A program made the position numbers and the translations under genes. A stretch of DNA of 64,000 nt from Micrasema longulum (lineage: Eukaryota; Arthropoda; Insecta; Trichoptera; Brachycentridae): contig JAGVSM010003988.1 in NCBI GenBank assembly GCA_022494885.1, positions 62,001-126,000 on the forward strand. The letters are read 5' to 3'. Below the pieces are notes generated by a model. It was not told the DNA's origin. It did not search any database and worked only from the letters and a program-made list of their open reading frames with translations. Shown here in pieces: positions 46,470 to 55,989 of the stretch (its first letter is position 1; each line of letters starts with the position of its first letter).

Positions 46470-46870
46470 CATTATTTGTCATCAATTATACAGTCTATTC
46501 TGCAGTATGCAGTCATAGGTTGGAGAAGAGTTTACAAGCCAAATTTACGACCACCTTTGACTGTCCAAAAAACAATCCCTAAAATTATATTAAATTCGTC
46601 CAATTCAGTTTTTGTAGAACTAGATGTAGCCTTAATTGAAGACATCCTTAAAAAAACACATATTTACAAACTTTAAAAAAAAAACAACCCACTAATTTAC
46701 AAAATTCCCAAAATCCTAGATATCCAAATAATTTAATTTTACATAGATGCAATAAAATAGTTGTAAATCAAAATACATATGTTGAAAAAAAAACTTGAAG
46801 AATCTTCCAGAAATCTTAAAACTTTTCAATCTCAATTTTAAAAACATATGAGACCCTATCCTGATTAAAT
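46470..46870 (+). pseudogene. LINE reverse transcriptase C-terminal fragment
   Basis: Reads SSIIQSILQYAVIGWRRVY, LTVQKTIPKIILN, later YPNNLILHRCNKIVVNQN and, after a shift, KLEESSRNLKTFQSQF. The first block corresponds to the SxLxYGxxxWG....QKxxxRxI motif after the RT palm. The rest matches the basic C-terminal tail. It is frameshifted and lacks the palm. Confidence 0.7.
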
Positions 46871-46999
46871 TATTTGGGTAACTTTGTATGCGTCATCTCT
46901 CGATTTCTGAAGTTCACACAAGGGTTGTTGTATACCATTATTAGTTAGTATATTATATAAATAAAAGACGAGTGATACTTTAATCCACAAATTTCAAAT

Positions 47000-47049
47000 A
47001 TCCAGTGACTGGTTTCTTCGCTTTCGCGACATCTTCGAGACTGGTATCT
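47000..47049 (-). ncRNA. hammerhead-like motif in P1 terminal repeat (downstream)
   Basis: Minus strand, in the sense of the GIY-YIG fragment: GATACCAGT, CTCGAAGATG, stem TCGC-GAAA-GCGA, AGAAAC, CAGTC, ACTGGATATT. Stem II is perfect with a GNRA loop, and stem I pairs five to eight base pairs. CUCGAAGA replaces CUGANGA. Confidence 0.42.
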
Positions 47050-47789
47050 TTATTAAGGAGTTTAATGTATTTATACAAAACAGAGGTAAGGATAGATAAC
47101 TCAAAATTGTATGAAAGTAAATTAAATAAAGTTATTTATAACATAAGAATCATTATCATTTTTATTTGGGTTAACTAATAAGTTTATATAATGCTATTTT
47201 AATGAGTTAAATATTTTATTTTTTGTGCCCCATCCTTCGTGAGTGTGATTTTTGTCAATTATGATTTCTGAAACACAAAGGGTAAAAAGTCATTAGTAAA
47301 AATATATTACAATGGGTAAAGTAATGGAGAATGCACGTGTGTTATCTGTTCATTAAGTAATTCTACGTCGGGTTTATTTTTCAATCGACTAATTTCGAGG
47401 ATTTCTAGTTTATCAAGTTTTTGGCTTTTAGGTGCAATATGAATTATTTTTAAAATATTTTTTTAAATCAAAGGAATGTTTATTTTCTATTAAATATTGG
47501 CAAAATTTGAATTATCTTTATTATTAGACCATGATTGTACGTGCTCTTTTATGCGTGTTTTAAAGGCTCTACCCACGAAGGATGGGGCACCAAAAAAATT
47601 CTTAAACTCATTAAAATAGCATTATATAAGCATTATGTAAATAGCATAAACTTATTAGTTAACCCAAAAAAAAATAAAATGATAATGATCCTTAAGATAA
47701 AAATAACTTTATTTCATTTATTTTCATATAATGCCGAATTATCCATCCTTACCTTTGTTTTGTATAAATACATTGAACTCCTTAATAAA

Positions 47790-47840
47790 GATACCAGTCT
47801 CAAAAATGTCGCGAAAGCGATGAAACCGGTCACTGGATAT
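47790..47840 (+). ncRNA. hammerhead-like motif in P1 terminal repeat (upstream inverted arm)
   Basis: GATACCAGT, CTCAAAAATG, TCGC-GAAA-GCGA, TGAAAC, CGGTC, ACTGGATATT. It is inverted relative to the coding fragment, as are all upstream copies here. Confidence 0.4.
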
Positions 47841-47934
47841 TCCAAATATGTGGATTGAAGTATCACTCGTCTTCTATTTATATAATAAATTACAATGAAC
47901 TTCCATCAAGAATTTTCACTTACAAACTTAAATG

Positions 47935-48123
47935 TTTCAAATTATAAGTTAGTCTATGCTGACGCTGTCTGAGGTAATTATTAGAAACATGCAAACCAAT
48001 GTTTATCATAATCTCAGAATTATCGATCATACCGCGCAACAATCGATACAAATGTGTGATCAAATACACATTCCTTCTAGCCTCTAAACTGTTGTAGCCA
48101 AGCCAGTACGCAGAACGAACCAA
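47935..48123 (-). pseudogene. Jockey-like LINE C-terminal fragment
   Basis: The minus frame reads VRSAYWLGYNSLEARRNVYL, LYRLLRGMIDNSEIMINIGL and HVSNNYLRQRQHRLTYN, the SLExRR...LYxLLxGxID...VP-like C-terminal block. A diverged relative lies at 58265-58380. Together with 48160-48725 it may be one element with a large internal deletion. Confidence 0.72.
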
Positions 48124-48159
48124 ACCGTTCTGCGTACAGGTGGTTCATTTTGTTTCGTT

Positions 48160-48725
48160 CAATTCGTTCTGCGTACTGGGGGTTCATTCCTATAAACTGT
48201 TTTAAAATGAACTGCAAACGCCTCAGCTATGTTTGCAACCTGAATCATTTTTTCACGCCATGTCATGGAGTCAACTTTCCCGCCATCCGTCTTTTGCAAC
48301 TTCATGTAGTCCGAAAAGGTATTTGGATTTTGAAGTATATTATTTTCCATACTGGAAATAAATTCCCAGTATACCAATTGAATGCTACGTCTTACGACAG
48401 ATCTGTTACGCCAAAACATCTCACAATCACCGCGACCGCCAGAAGCTTTACATTTTTTATGATAGAAATGCTTAGTCTGTGTGTCTCTAGCAACATCCCC
48501 AGAAAACCACTTCGGGTATCACCTCCCACCAGTAGCTTGAGATTTTCTAGGGAAGCAGGAATCAAATACACCTCTGACAGCACAATAAAAATATTGTGCT
48601 GCTTCATTTATATCTGATATTTTATACATCTCGCCCCAGTTGATACCGTCCATGAAAGAGTACAGCCGGTCAAAGTCGCCTTTATGAAAGTTCCAGCCTC
48701 TCCCACTAACCCTACCCTCCGCTGG
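48160..48725 (-). pseudogene. Jockey-like LINE endonuclease-to-RT linker
   Basis: The minus strand reads GWNFHKGDFDRLYSFMDG, INWGEMYKISDINEAAQYF, FDSCFPRKSQATGG, one in-frame TGA, YPKWFSGDVARDTQ, then ILQNPNTFSDYMKLQKTD and NIAEAFAVHFKTVY. The order (end of endonuclease, PxWF, NPxxFxxYxK, IAxxFAxxFxxVY) is typical of the linker before the RT domain in Jockey-group ORF2. The RT palm itself is missing. It is nearly continuous, so it decayed little after truncation. Confidence 0.85.
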
Positions 48726-48829
48726 AACTTAGGGCCTCGATTACAATGGGAAGTCAATATTTATCTTAAATTTTATCTACTAAGTAAAATTAAGTTTTCA
48801 GCATGAAAAGGAGAATATGCATACATTTT

Positions 48830-49625
48830 TTTCTTCTTGTTCTTCTTCTTTTCCACATCCGCTCCTAAGCGGAGCATGTGGACATCACCATTTGACTCCA
48901 GGAGACCCTATCGCCAGCCAGCACTCTCGCTTCTTCCCATGTCAATCCAGCGCCCCTAATTCCACCGAATAAAGTCTAAAGGTCGTCATTGACGGCCTTC
49001 CAGGGCGGAGTGACCCCGCAGGTTTAAAGAAGAGGCAACTTGGGTTTAAGTTCTTCTGAGGCATGTGCAGCACGTGCCCAAGTCAGGTCCACCGCCGCAT
49101 CCTCAAGACGCTCGTCAAAGAAGGCTGCTGCGTCCGTTCTCGGACTTTAATGTTAGTTATAAAATCGAATCGCCTGCCTAATTTTTTCTCAAAACTCATA
49201 AGTTTGATGTTTTGAGCTTTAGTAAGGTGCCAAGATTCGCACCCATATAGGAGAACTGGCATTATATAAGAGTTTAATAATCGGCATTTCACTTTGATCG
49301 AGTATAGACGAGAGTTCCAGACAACACGCATCATGTGTTGCTCCAGCAATTCCTAGGCGGGTTGCGAGCTCTTTATGCATGCTTCCATCCTCAGTTATGT
49401 GTACTACCAAGTATTTAAAGCTGTCACCTTTCTCAATTCTCTGTCCATTATTATAGAGTGGCTGATCAGGGTCAGGACAGGATTTGTTGCACATAATCTG
49501 AGTCTTTTTTTTATTAATATTAAGACCCAGACGAGTTGAGTTTTCCTGCAGTGTGTCAACAATTTTCTGAAAATAACCAACAGACTTTTCAAAAGGACTG
49601 CATCATTTGCATACTCCAAGTCGCT
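48830..49625 (-). pseudogene. RTE-like LINE, RT end to C-terminus
   Basis: The minus strand reads LEYANDAVLLKSL (motif C with D to N), QLVWVLILIKKRL across a shift, IMCNKSCPDPDQ, GDSFKYLVVHITEDGSMHKE, RLLNSYIMPVLLYGCESWHL, TQQPSLTSVLRMRRWT, a TGA in place of Trp, LGHVLHMPQKNLNP, FFKPAGSLRPGRPSMT and LGALD, another TGA for Trp, then HGKKREC. The 3' end is a (GAA)n-like tail at 48830-48855. YADD is mutated and three or more breaks are present. Confidence 0.88.
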
Positions 49626-50124
49626 TTTTTTTTCTTAACATGTTTAATTATAGGTTACTTACGAAGATACTTATAAATGTTCATGCAAATATACTCATTT
49701 TTGTACACAAATATCGGTTTTTCTTTATAAACAGTCGAAGATAACTTCCCACTGTAATCGGGGCCCCGGATTGACGGGGGTGATCTGCAATCAGATTGCA
49801 ACAGAATTCAAGTGCGGGGTGATAATTGTCTTCTGTCATAAGATGACAAATAAAGATACTATATCAAGTTTCCTTTGTAGATTCATAAGACATCATAGCA
49901 CATGGGTAGTATGTGACCGCTAGCGCTGTGTAAAATATGCGTCAGCGTCGGCATTCTTATTTGGCGACGACTTTACACTATAATGACACAAATTTCAAAT
50001 CAACACCAGAAAGCACTCGATGACCACACTAACTAGATGAGGCATAACATGACTTGATATCATATGCTTTTTCATAATTATAAAGAGCTTTTAGGTAAGC
50101 AAGCTAAATATGAGAATATTACAC

Positions 50125-50860
50125 TTCTTCTTCTTCTTCACGTGTCATGTCGGGTCTTCCCGACGTTGACAATCACTTGGGAGAAAGCTTCCTTATCCTG
50201 AGCAGTGCGAAACAGCTCCTCCACAGTTCTAATCCTGGTCCATGCTCGGATGTTTCGAAGCCAGGAAAGCTGTTTTCTTCCGACCCTTCTACGTCCCTCG
50301 ATCTTCTCCTTCGTAACAAGCTGAAGTATGGCATATTTATCACCTCTCAACACATGGCTAAAATATGAAATCTTACGGAGCTTAACAGTGGTGAATAGTT
50401 CTCTATTAGTATTGGCTCTACGTAATACTTCATTGTTGGTTATCATATTGGTCCAAGATATTCTTAACATTCTACGGTGGATCCACATTTCAAATGCTTC
50501 AAGGCAATTTAAAATATTAACTTTTAGAGTCCACGTCTCTACACCGTACAGTAAGACAGACCATATATAGCATTTGACCATTCGTTGTCTCAGCTTAAGG
50601 TTTATATTATCGTCACAAAGAAGATTTTTCATTTTGTTAAATCCTGTTCGGGCTGCTTCTATTCTGCATTTTATCTCAATGTCGGGGTCTAGATTTTCTG
50701 TGATGATACTGCCTTAGTACCTAAACTGTTTCACCCTCTCAATATTTGATTTGGAGATTTACATTTTGATGACGCTTTTGGCTAAAAACCATAAGTTTAG
50801 TTTTGTTTCCATTAATATTTAAACCAAAACGTTCACCGACGGAGTATATTACACAATATT
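50125..50860 (-). pseudogene. RTE-like LINE C-terminal region with (GAA)n tail
   Basis: The minus strand reads VGERFGLNINGNKTKLMVFS, a broken part, SIITENLDPDIEIKCRIEAA, then a 164-codon open frame: MVKCYIWSVLLYGVETWTL, LEAFEMWIHRRMLRISWT, EVLRRANTNRELF, KISYFSHVLRGDKYAI, EGRRRVGRKQLSWLRNIR and TAQDKEAFSQVIVNV. It is the longest unbroken coding piece in the window. It ends in GAAGAAGAAGAAG. The RT catalytic part is truncated, so it is not functional. Confidence 0.9.
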
Positions 50861-51479
50861 GTTTTTTCTCGTAGGAACCATTTGAATTGAGTAATTTTTT
50901 TCCGCAAATGAGAAGGTCTCTTGAAAGTCAATTTATTATATTTTCAAAACATCAATTTATTGAAGTTGTATAAAAAAAATCATGTACGGAGTAGATACCG
51001 AACATATTACACATATATGCTTCTATTATTATAATTTTAATATTAAAATCATATTATGGAATAATAAACGGCCTTGGAAAATTGTTATTGGAAATTTATT
51101 CGGGTATATTTTCCAAAATATATTGGAGAACATATTGAAAAACCAATTATAAAGTGTACTTTTTTCAGTATGTTTGTAATATATTTGAAGAGCAAGGGGG
51201 AAAATGATCATAGTCAAAATAAGATTTAAAAAGAGGGTTAATGTTGCTAACCCCGAGGAAAGATTCTGTGATGCGATCCAAATTGTCGGTAAAGTGTGCG
51301 AAAGATACACGGCATAATAACCCAGAAAAACTCAAGGTTATTCCAATTCAATGACGGTAAAAAATACTTATGCTTAGGATTTTTTTTTTGTTTGAAATTT
51401 TATTTATGAACCCTTACGGATTACATACATTTTACAAAGTGTTTTTTTCTTTAAAAAAAAAACATATTTGACTGTTAAT

Positions 51480-51670
51480 GATAATACTTTTAATGTATTT
51501 TGTGAAGGTTGTCTGAGTCTTTTGTTAAGTTTTGTCTGGTAGTTTATTGTATAATTTCAGTCCCTGTTTTATAAGTCTCGAATTTTCTCGTGTCGTTTTA
51601 GAAAGTTGTTTACGATATTGTTCTGATATTTTTAATCTGTGTCGAGGTTCTATTTCAAATACAGTTTTGT
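51480..51670 (-). pseudogene. LINE C-terminal fragment
   Basis: Minus frame LKISEQYRKQLSKTTRENSR, LIKQGLKLYNKLPDKT to a stop; a sister of 27330-27540 with fewer breaks. Confidence 0.65.
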
Positions 51671-51779
51671 ATTTAAAATAGAACCAGAACCCTAGGTGAG
51701 TGCTATCGACTCGATGGCTACTCTCGGGAAAAACCTGAAAAAAGAAATCGAGTAGAAAAAGATCAGTAGTGTATTGTTA

Positions 51780-51930
51780 TTGCATTTTCTACCATTCTTG
51801 AGGTTCCGGGCTAAATTCCTGGTAAGGTTGGATGTGAAATATTAGTTTTAAATGTGTTACTACATTTTAATATTTCATTGTTCTGGACTGGTACCTGAAA
51901 CTTATGACTAAACACCGCTCTGCATCTTTC
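51780..51930 (+). repeat. SINE family C fragment
   Basis: TTTTCTACCATTCTTGAGG, GGCTAAATTCCTGG (decayed B box), GTTAGATGTGAAATATT-like link, TTCTGGACTGGTACCTGAAA and CTTATGACT. The distal part is missing. Confidence 0.6.
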
Positions 51931-52082
51931 ATATATTTTATGGATTACTTTATTTCAGCATAAAGATACTAAGACCATCAGATTACAGAGAGCTCCGTCA
52001 GACAGCTAATCTTGTTCGGCAACAAGCCATTTTTCGTTGTACGTATGTATGCACAGCTAAAAGTACAGCTCTACTCGCTGGC

Positions 52083-52334
52083 TGATGCGTTGGCCGGTAC
52101 GCTGGCGCGCCTATTGGCAACGAAATCGCCAAATTATCCACACGTTGGTGGGCGTTCTATATCTGTTCGTGAAGGCCAATTTGCGGATGTCAAAAGCGCA
52201 CATAATCCGACAAAAGGCGGATTGCGCACAAGCGCATGTGTCAGCTTGTGTGCCAGCTTTGCCAGTTACAAGACACAGACCCCTCTCTACACGTTTGCCA
52301 ATACGTATTCGCCAACGTATCGGCCAGCGTGTCA
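52083..52334. repeat. GC-rich foldback element, arms about 40 bp
   Basis: Left arm GATGCGTTGGCCGGTACGCT (52083) and the reverse of right arm CAACGTATCGGCCAGCGTGT (52313) match at most positions, extending through TATTGGCAACG / CGTTTGCCAATA. The interior is GC-rich, with AAGCGCA repeats. Three overlapping frames of 74-122 codons exist on both strands, a by-product of high GC. No transposon family was recognised. Confidence 0.65.
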
Positions 52335-52627
52335 AGCCGTCTTAAGAAGACTTATACCCGTATTTAGAGACATTACTTAAGATGAGGAAAGTACATTCCA
52401 ATCTCATATGCAAAGAATAACCCAAACGTGAAAACGGGTATTAAATCCTCAAATGCAAAGGTGGTTCGTTTCATAGTGATTTTTTTCAATTTATATTTAA
52501 AATTATTTTTTACAATATACGAGAATGCACGGGTTTTTCCAGTAAAGAACACATTGTTAATTCATTTTTATAATGTCTGATTGTGAAGTAATTTGTAAAT
52601 AAAAAAAGAAACATAATGAAATATAGA

Positions 52628-53097
52628 TCGGGTCAGATAGATCGGGTTGTGGTCCCGTGGCTTATGTCTCGGACTTACGGCTCAAAGGTACGTGGTTCGA
52701 ATCCCGCTCCACTCCAACTTGATCCCATTTTCTAATAGTAAGTTATTGATAACTCGTTTAAAATGCCCCTCCAAATGAAATATTTGGGTAAATCATAAGC
52801 ACCCAAATATTTATTATTAAATAAAAAATGAAAATATTTGGTAAATTGATAGACGTACTTTAATTCTTAAAATATATGTGGTAAATAATCCCTTTGCGCG
52901 CGGTGATGTAACATTGTGTTACCACTAGTAAAAGACGGAATATTCTAAAGTTCAGACATTTGAAAAAAAACATGTAGACATAATATTTAATTCTTTTTTA
53001 TCCATAATTTATGCAAATAAACATATAATTTTGCCCTATTGTAACAAAATATATTTAAAATCATGAAAACGCCTCATATAAAATGCGAACGCAAATA
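52628..53097 (+). repeat. SINE family B composite repeat
   Basis: Co-linear with 35828-36290: TCGGGTTGTGGTCCCGTGGC, GGTTCGAATCCCGC (B box), AAATATTTGGGTAAATCATA, CGCGCGGTGATGTAACATTG, TTACCACTAGTAAAAGACGG. Confidence 0.78.
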
Positions 53098-53639
53098 TTT
53101 CTTTAAAAAAAAAACTGTTTCTTAATTCGTACATAATGCTATAAAACCAACTTACATGTATACAAAAATAACACGTAGGCACATATTTATTATATATTTA
53201 GAAAATGTTAAAAAAGCAAACAGAATCTTGCATCAAAAAACCTCCTCAGAAACGTATAAAATATTAATATTCAAAGTAATTAAACGTACTTTGTCCCAAT
53301 TTAGATATTTTTAATACAAAATTTTGTGATATAAAAAAAAAACTTTTTAAAAACTCTGTAAAATTAAACGTTTGTCAGTGTGTAATAAGTTTATGTTCCT
53401 TTAATTATGCTCATGTTATTATAATATCAAAATTTTAAATCGGTGAACTTTATTATGAAAATCCTTCTCCCCCACTCCTCCACTCTATTTTCTCATCCCT
53501 TAACCTTCATATTGTTGGCCTATATAATATATTATTTTTTCTCTCGTTATATTTGTGTAAAACTATAACTGGATGTATTCGAATGTACTATTTTTTATGT
53601 TTTTATACAACACTTACTGTTTTTCCCAATAAAAAAAAT

Positions 53640-53765
53640 TGTATTTAACATAGAGGTAGCTCTTTCAACAGGCAAAACATTGGCAGGTTGGTCCTGTATA
53701 TTAGAATGATCTAAATGGAGTACCAGTGCAGTGCAATAATCACTACTGGGTGCAGTAAGGGGTGT
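53640..53765. repeat. short SINE-like repeat shared with 58195-58275
   Basis: GAGGTAGCTCTTTCAACAGG, GGCAGGTTGGTCCTGTATAT and GGAGTACCAGTGCAGTGCAA. The second half resembles family C SINE tails. At 58.2 kb the same block abuts a LINE fragment. Confidence 0.5.
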
Positions 53766-54305
53766 TTTAATGACCATGAATGTCAAAAGTACATACTTCA
53801 TTTATACATTTTTATGAAAAACAAAACAAAAATATTGAAAAAAATATAGATTACAATCTTTCTTCCCCTTTACCCTTCATTTATACTTTTATGAAATATT
53901 GGCTTCTGCAAAGCTTTTCCCCACTTTTTCATATTCTAATCAGTATAATGGAAAACACATTTTTTCATGGTGTTTTCATTACACTTTTTGGCGAGCTTTT
54001 GGAAAAAACAGGCGTAACGTGTTTATGCTCCGAAAAATATTCGCAAAGCTAATATGCCTCAGACCAACATGAAGGCTTGCTAATCTGAATATATTGGAAG
54101 AGATATTGCATGAAGAGCACACATGTATTTTTGCTATCCGATATTTAAGCTTTTCAACATGAAATTTATCATTAAAAAAAAATAACAAGCTTATTTTAAG
54201 CATTATGAATTAATAACCCGCTAAGACAAAAATAAAAAGGCATTATTAATGTTAAAAGTATTAATTTTGTGATCAAACATTTTATTAAATATTAAGGAAT
54301 AATTT

Positions 54306-54356
54306 AGACTTTTCTATGTTTACCGGTTTCAAAACGTACCCGTCTCTTCATCAGGA
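54306..54356 (-). ncRNA. hammerhead-like core with canonical CUGAUGA, P2 terminal repeat
   Basis: The minus strand has CTGATGA, A, stem II GAGAC/GTTTT-like with loop GGGTAC, GAAAC, CGGTAAACATAGAAAAGTC. Both invariant boxes (CUGAUGA, GAAA) are present. An extra A precedes stem II, stem II is weakened by mutation, and the 3' side lost the GTCGGTA of sister copies. The mirror motif lies at 55393-55440 (CTGACGA, GAAAC, shortened stem II). Confidence 0.42.
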
Positions 54357-54927
54357 CACGATAATTACACTATCATGAAAAACCCACTATTACCCTTCAC
54401 CACAGTAGTTGCAAAAAAATATAATATCATGCTGCTGGTAGGACACATGCCTTTAGTAGCTAACACTAACGTGTATTGATTGTGTTTCTGGAAACACTTG
54501 TTGAATATAAGGTAGGGGAGCATAACATGTATAAAAAGGAAAATCTTTCCGAGAATACTAAAAAAGGGTTTAAAAAAAAATATTTTTAACTTAGTTTCTT
54601 AAAGCGCAAAGATTTGTTGTCTAAAAAACCACGAAAATCCGTCATTTAAAGTTCACTTTAATTTGACTTTATTTGAAATACATCAATTATATTCTTTTTT
54701 TAGTGAAACCCGCTAAAGTTTTTTCATGATTAAAAAAATATTGTTCATAGGTAAATGCGGTATTAGGAAGGTTTTTTTTTGTGTCTAAATTTAGTCTTGA
54801 AATTCTTCTATGCTGTAGGTCATTTTACATTTTCAGTTCGTTGTTTGGCAGTCGGGATTGTCCAATATTTGTTTTTGCTGTCCTAGGTTTATTTGTATAC
54901 AAAGTCAGAAATATTTTTGGAGTTAGC

Positions 54928-55325
54928 ATGTTTTTTTTTTTTTTTTTAAAAAACCTTTATTTTAGCATAAATAAACAATACATTCAGTAGAAAAATGGAA
55001 CACTTAAGGTTGAACTTGCCAAAAAAGAGTCTAGCTCTTGTGTTTGGCAAGTTTACAAATTAACATAAAAATAAAACATAAAATGCAAAACAAAATAATA
55101 AAACAAATAAAAAATTAAACAGTTTTAAAAATTGAGAAAATATAACACTAAAAAAAAAATAAAATAAATAAAAACACAAAATTTGTAAACATGGGCACAT
55201 ATTAAACATACATCTCTTTTTTAAAAATATAGTTAATGTTAATTATGTCAAGAAGCTTTTCTTTAATTTATCCTTAAATTTTTCGTAATTTATTTCTTGA
55301 CGTAGATTTTGTGGTAAATTATTTT
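54928..55325 (-). pseudogene. LINE 3' end with poly(A) and 3' UTR hairpin
   Basis: The minus strand reads NLPQNLRQEINYEKFKDKLK and KSFLT to a TAA at 55243-55245. The 3' UTR then carries an 11-bp perfect stem AACTTGCCAAA / TTTGGCAAGTT (55013-55053), an AATAAA signal and a poly(A) tract (54931-54947 as T on plus). Only about 26 codons remain. The LP...FKxxLKK motif is that of Jockey/CR1-like C-termini. Confidence 0.72.
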
Positions 55326-55532
55326 AATTTATATGTCTAATCAGCATGTCGGATTAATATTTTTGTGCAACTACTCTTAATGTAATTAATAACCTGACGA
55401 AGAGTACGTCTCGAAACCGGTAGACACAGAAAAGTCGGTAAGTTGTTATTTAAATGCATTTATTGAAATCATTCTTGTTTAATTTAACGTTTCTTAATTA
55501 TTTCGTACGGAAAAAAATTACTTCACTGAAAT

Positions 55533-55641
55533 AGTAGACGAGATGTACCGAATACGTCCCTAAAATTAAATGACAGTGTTTCTCAAAAACTATGCAAGAA
55601 TACCTTCTATGACCCAGCGTACGCACCCCCCTACAAAAAAG
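55533..55641 (+). CDS. candidate internal exon, unrecognised product
   Basis: An open stretch after an AAATAG acceptor-like site ends exactly at AAAAAA followed by GTAAGTATAC, a very strong donor. The encoded peptide includes RRDVPNTSLKLNDSVSQKLC and KNTFYDPAYAPPYKK, with balanced composition and Pro/Tyr-rich end, unlike AT-rich noise. Joined in phase 0 to the next candidate exon it stays open. The upstream neighbour is a Penelope terminal repeat. No homologue was recognised. Confidence 0.35.
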
Positions 55642-55989
55642 TAAGTATACACCCGGATGCCAGACGCACAACAAGCGTCATAGACAGAAATTACGTTTAT
55701 GTGCCTTTCCGTTTTTATATTTACGTAAGTTTCACTTTATTATTTATTTTTTTTTCTCCAAAAAATATCGATCTTTTACTGATCGACAATGTATCTTCAT
55801 TTTGTGTTTTTGCAATGTTTGGAAGTTAAATTCAAGTAGATTTTTTTATGTGAATATATTTGTCTGTATATTAATCTTGTTCCTAATATGGAATATCTGA
55901 GAGACCCATGTGTGGAATTCCGCCTAAAATTAGGAACATTATTTCTGATATGGGATTCTAGTGGAACTTGATTTACGTATATTTTCTAG

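Larger units (their letters stand above)
46965..47885 (-). mobile_element. Penelope-like element P1 with GIY-YIG fragment between inverted repeats
   Basis: Inverted arms of about 290 bp (46967-47255 and 47570-47880) include the P1 terminal repeat and, inside it, TGGGTTAACTAATAAG / CTTATTAGTTAACCC and GTGCCCCATCCTTCG. The minus strand from 47610 to 47312 reads SFVGRAFKTRIKEHVQSW, NKDNSNFA, a shift, YLIENKHSFDLKK, a shift, APKSQKLDKLEILEISRL and PDVELLNEQITHVHSPLL. This is the second half of a GIY-YIG domain with FVG at the YIG position and R/EH residues kept. Two frameshifts are present and RT is missing. Confidence 0.85.
54240..55460. mobile_element. Penelope-like element P2 copy with inverted terminal repeats, nested LINE
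   Basis: Left terminal repeat (54240-54440) carries TGTGATCAAACATTTTATTA, TTTACCGGTTTCAAAACGTA and CATCAGGACAC. The inverted right copy (55385-55460) carries CCTGACGAAGAG and CGAAACCGGTAGACACAG. No GIY-YIG reading was found between them; a LINE 3' end (54928-55325) occupies much of the interior. Confidence 0.65.

Noticed and set aside
48150..48617. 155-codon plus-strand open frame, the second longest in the window
   Set aside because: It is the antisense of a minus-strand Jockey-like linker that shows clear ordered motifs.
52012..52380. 122-codon plus frame and two overlapping frames
   Set aside because: They sit on the GC-rich foldback, where stop codons are rare; no protein motif was seen.
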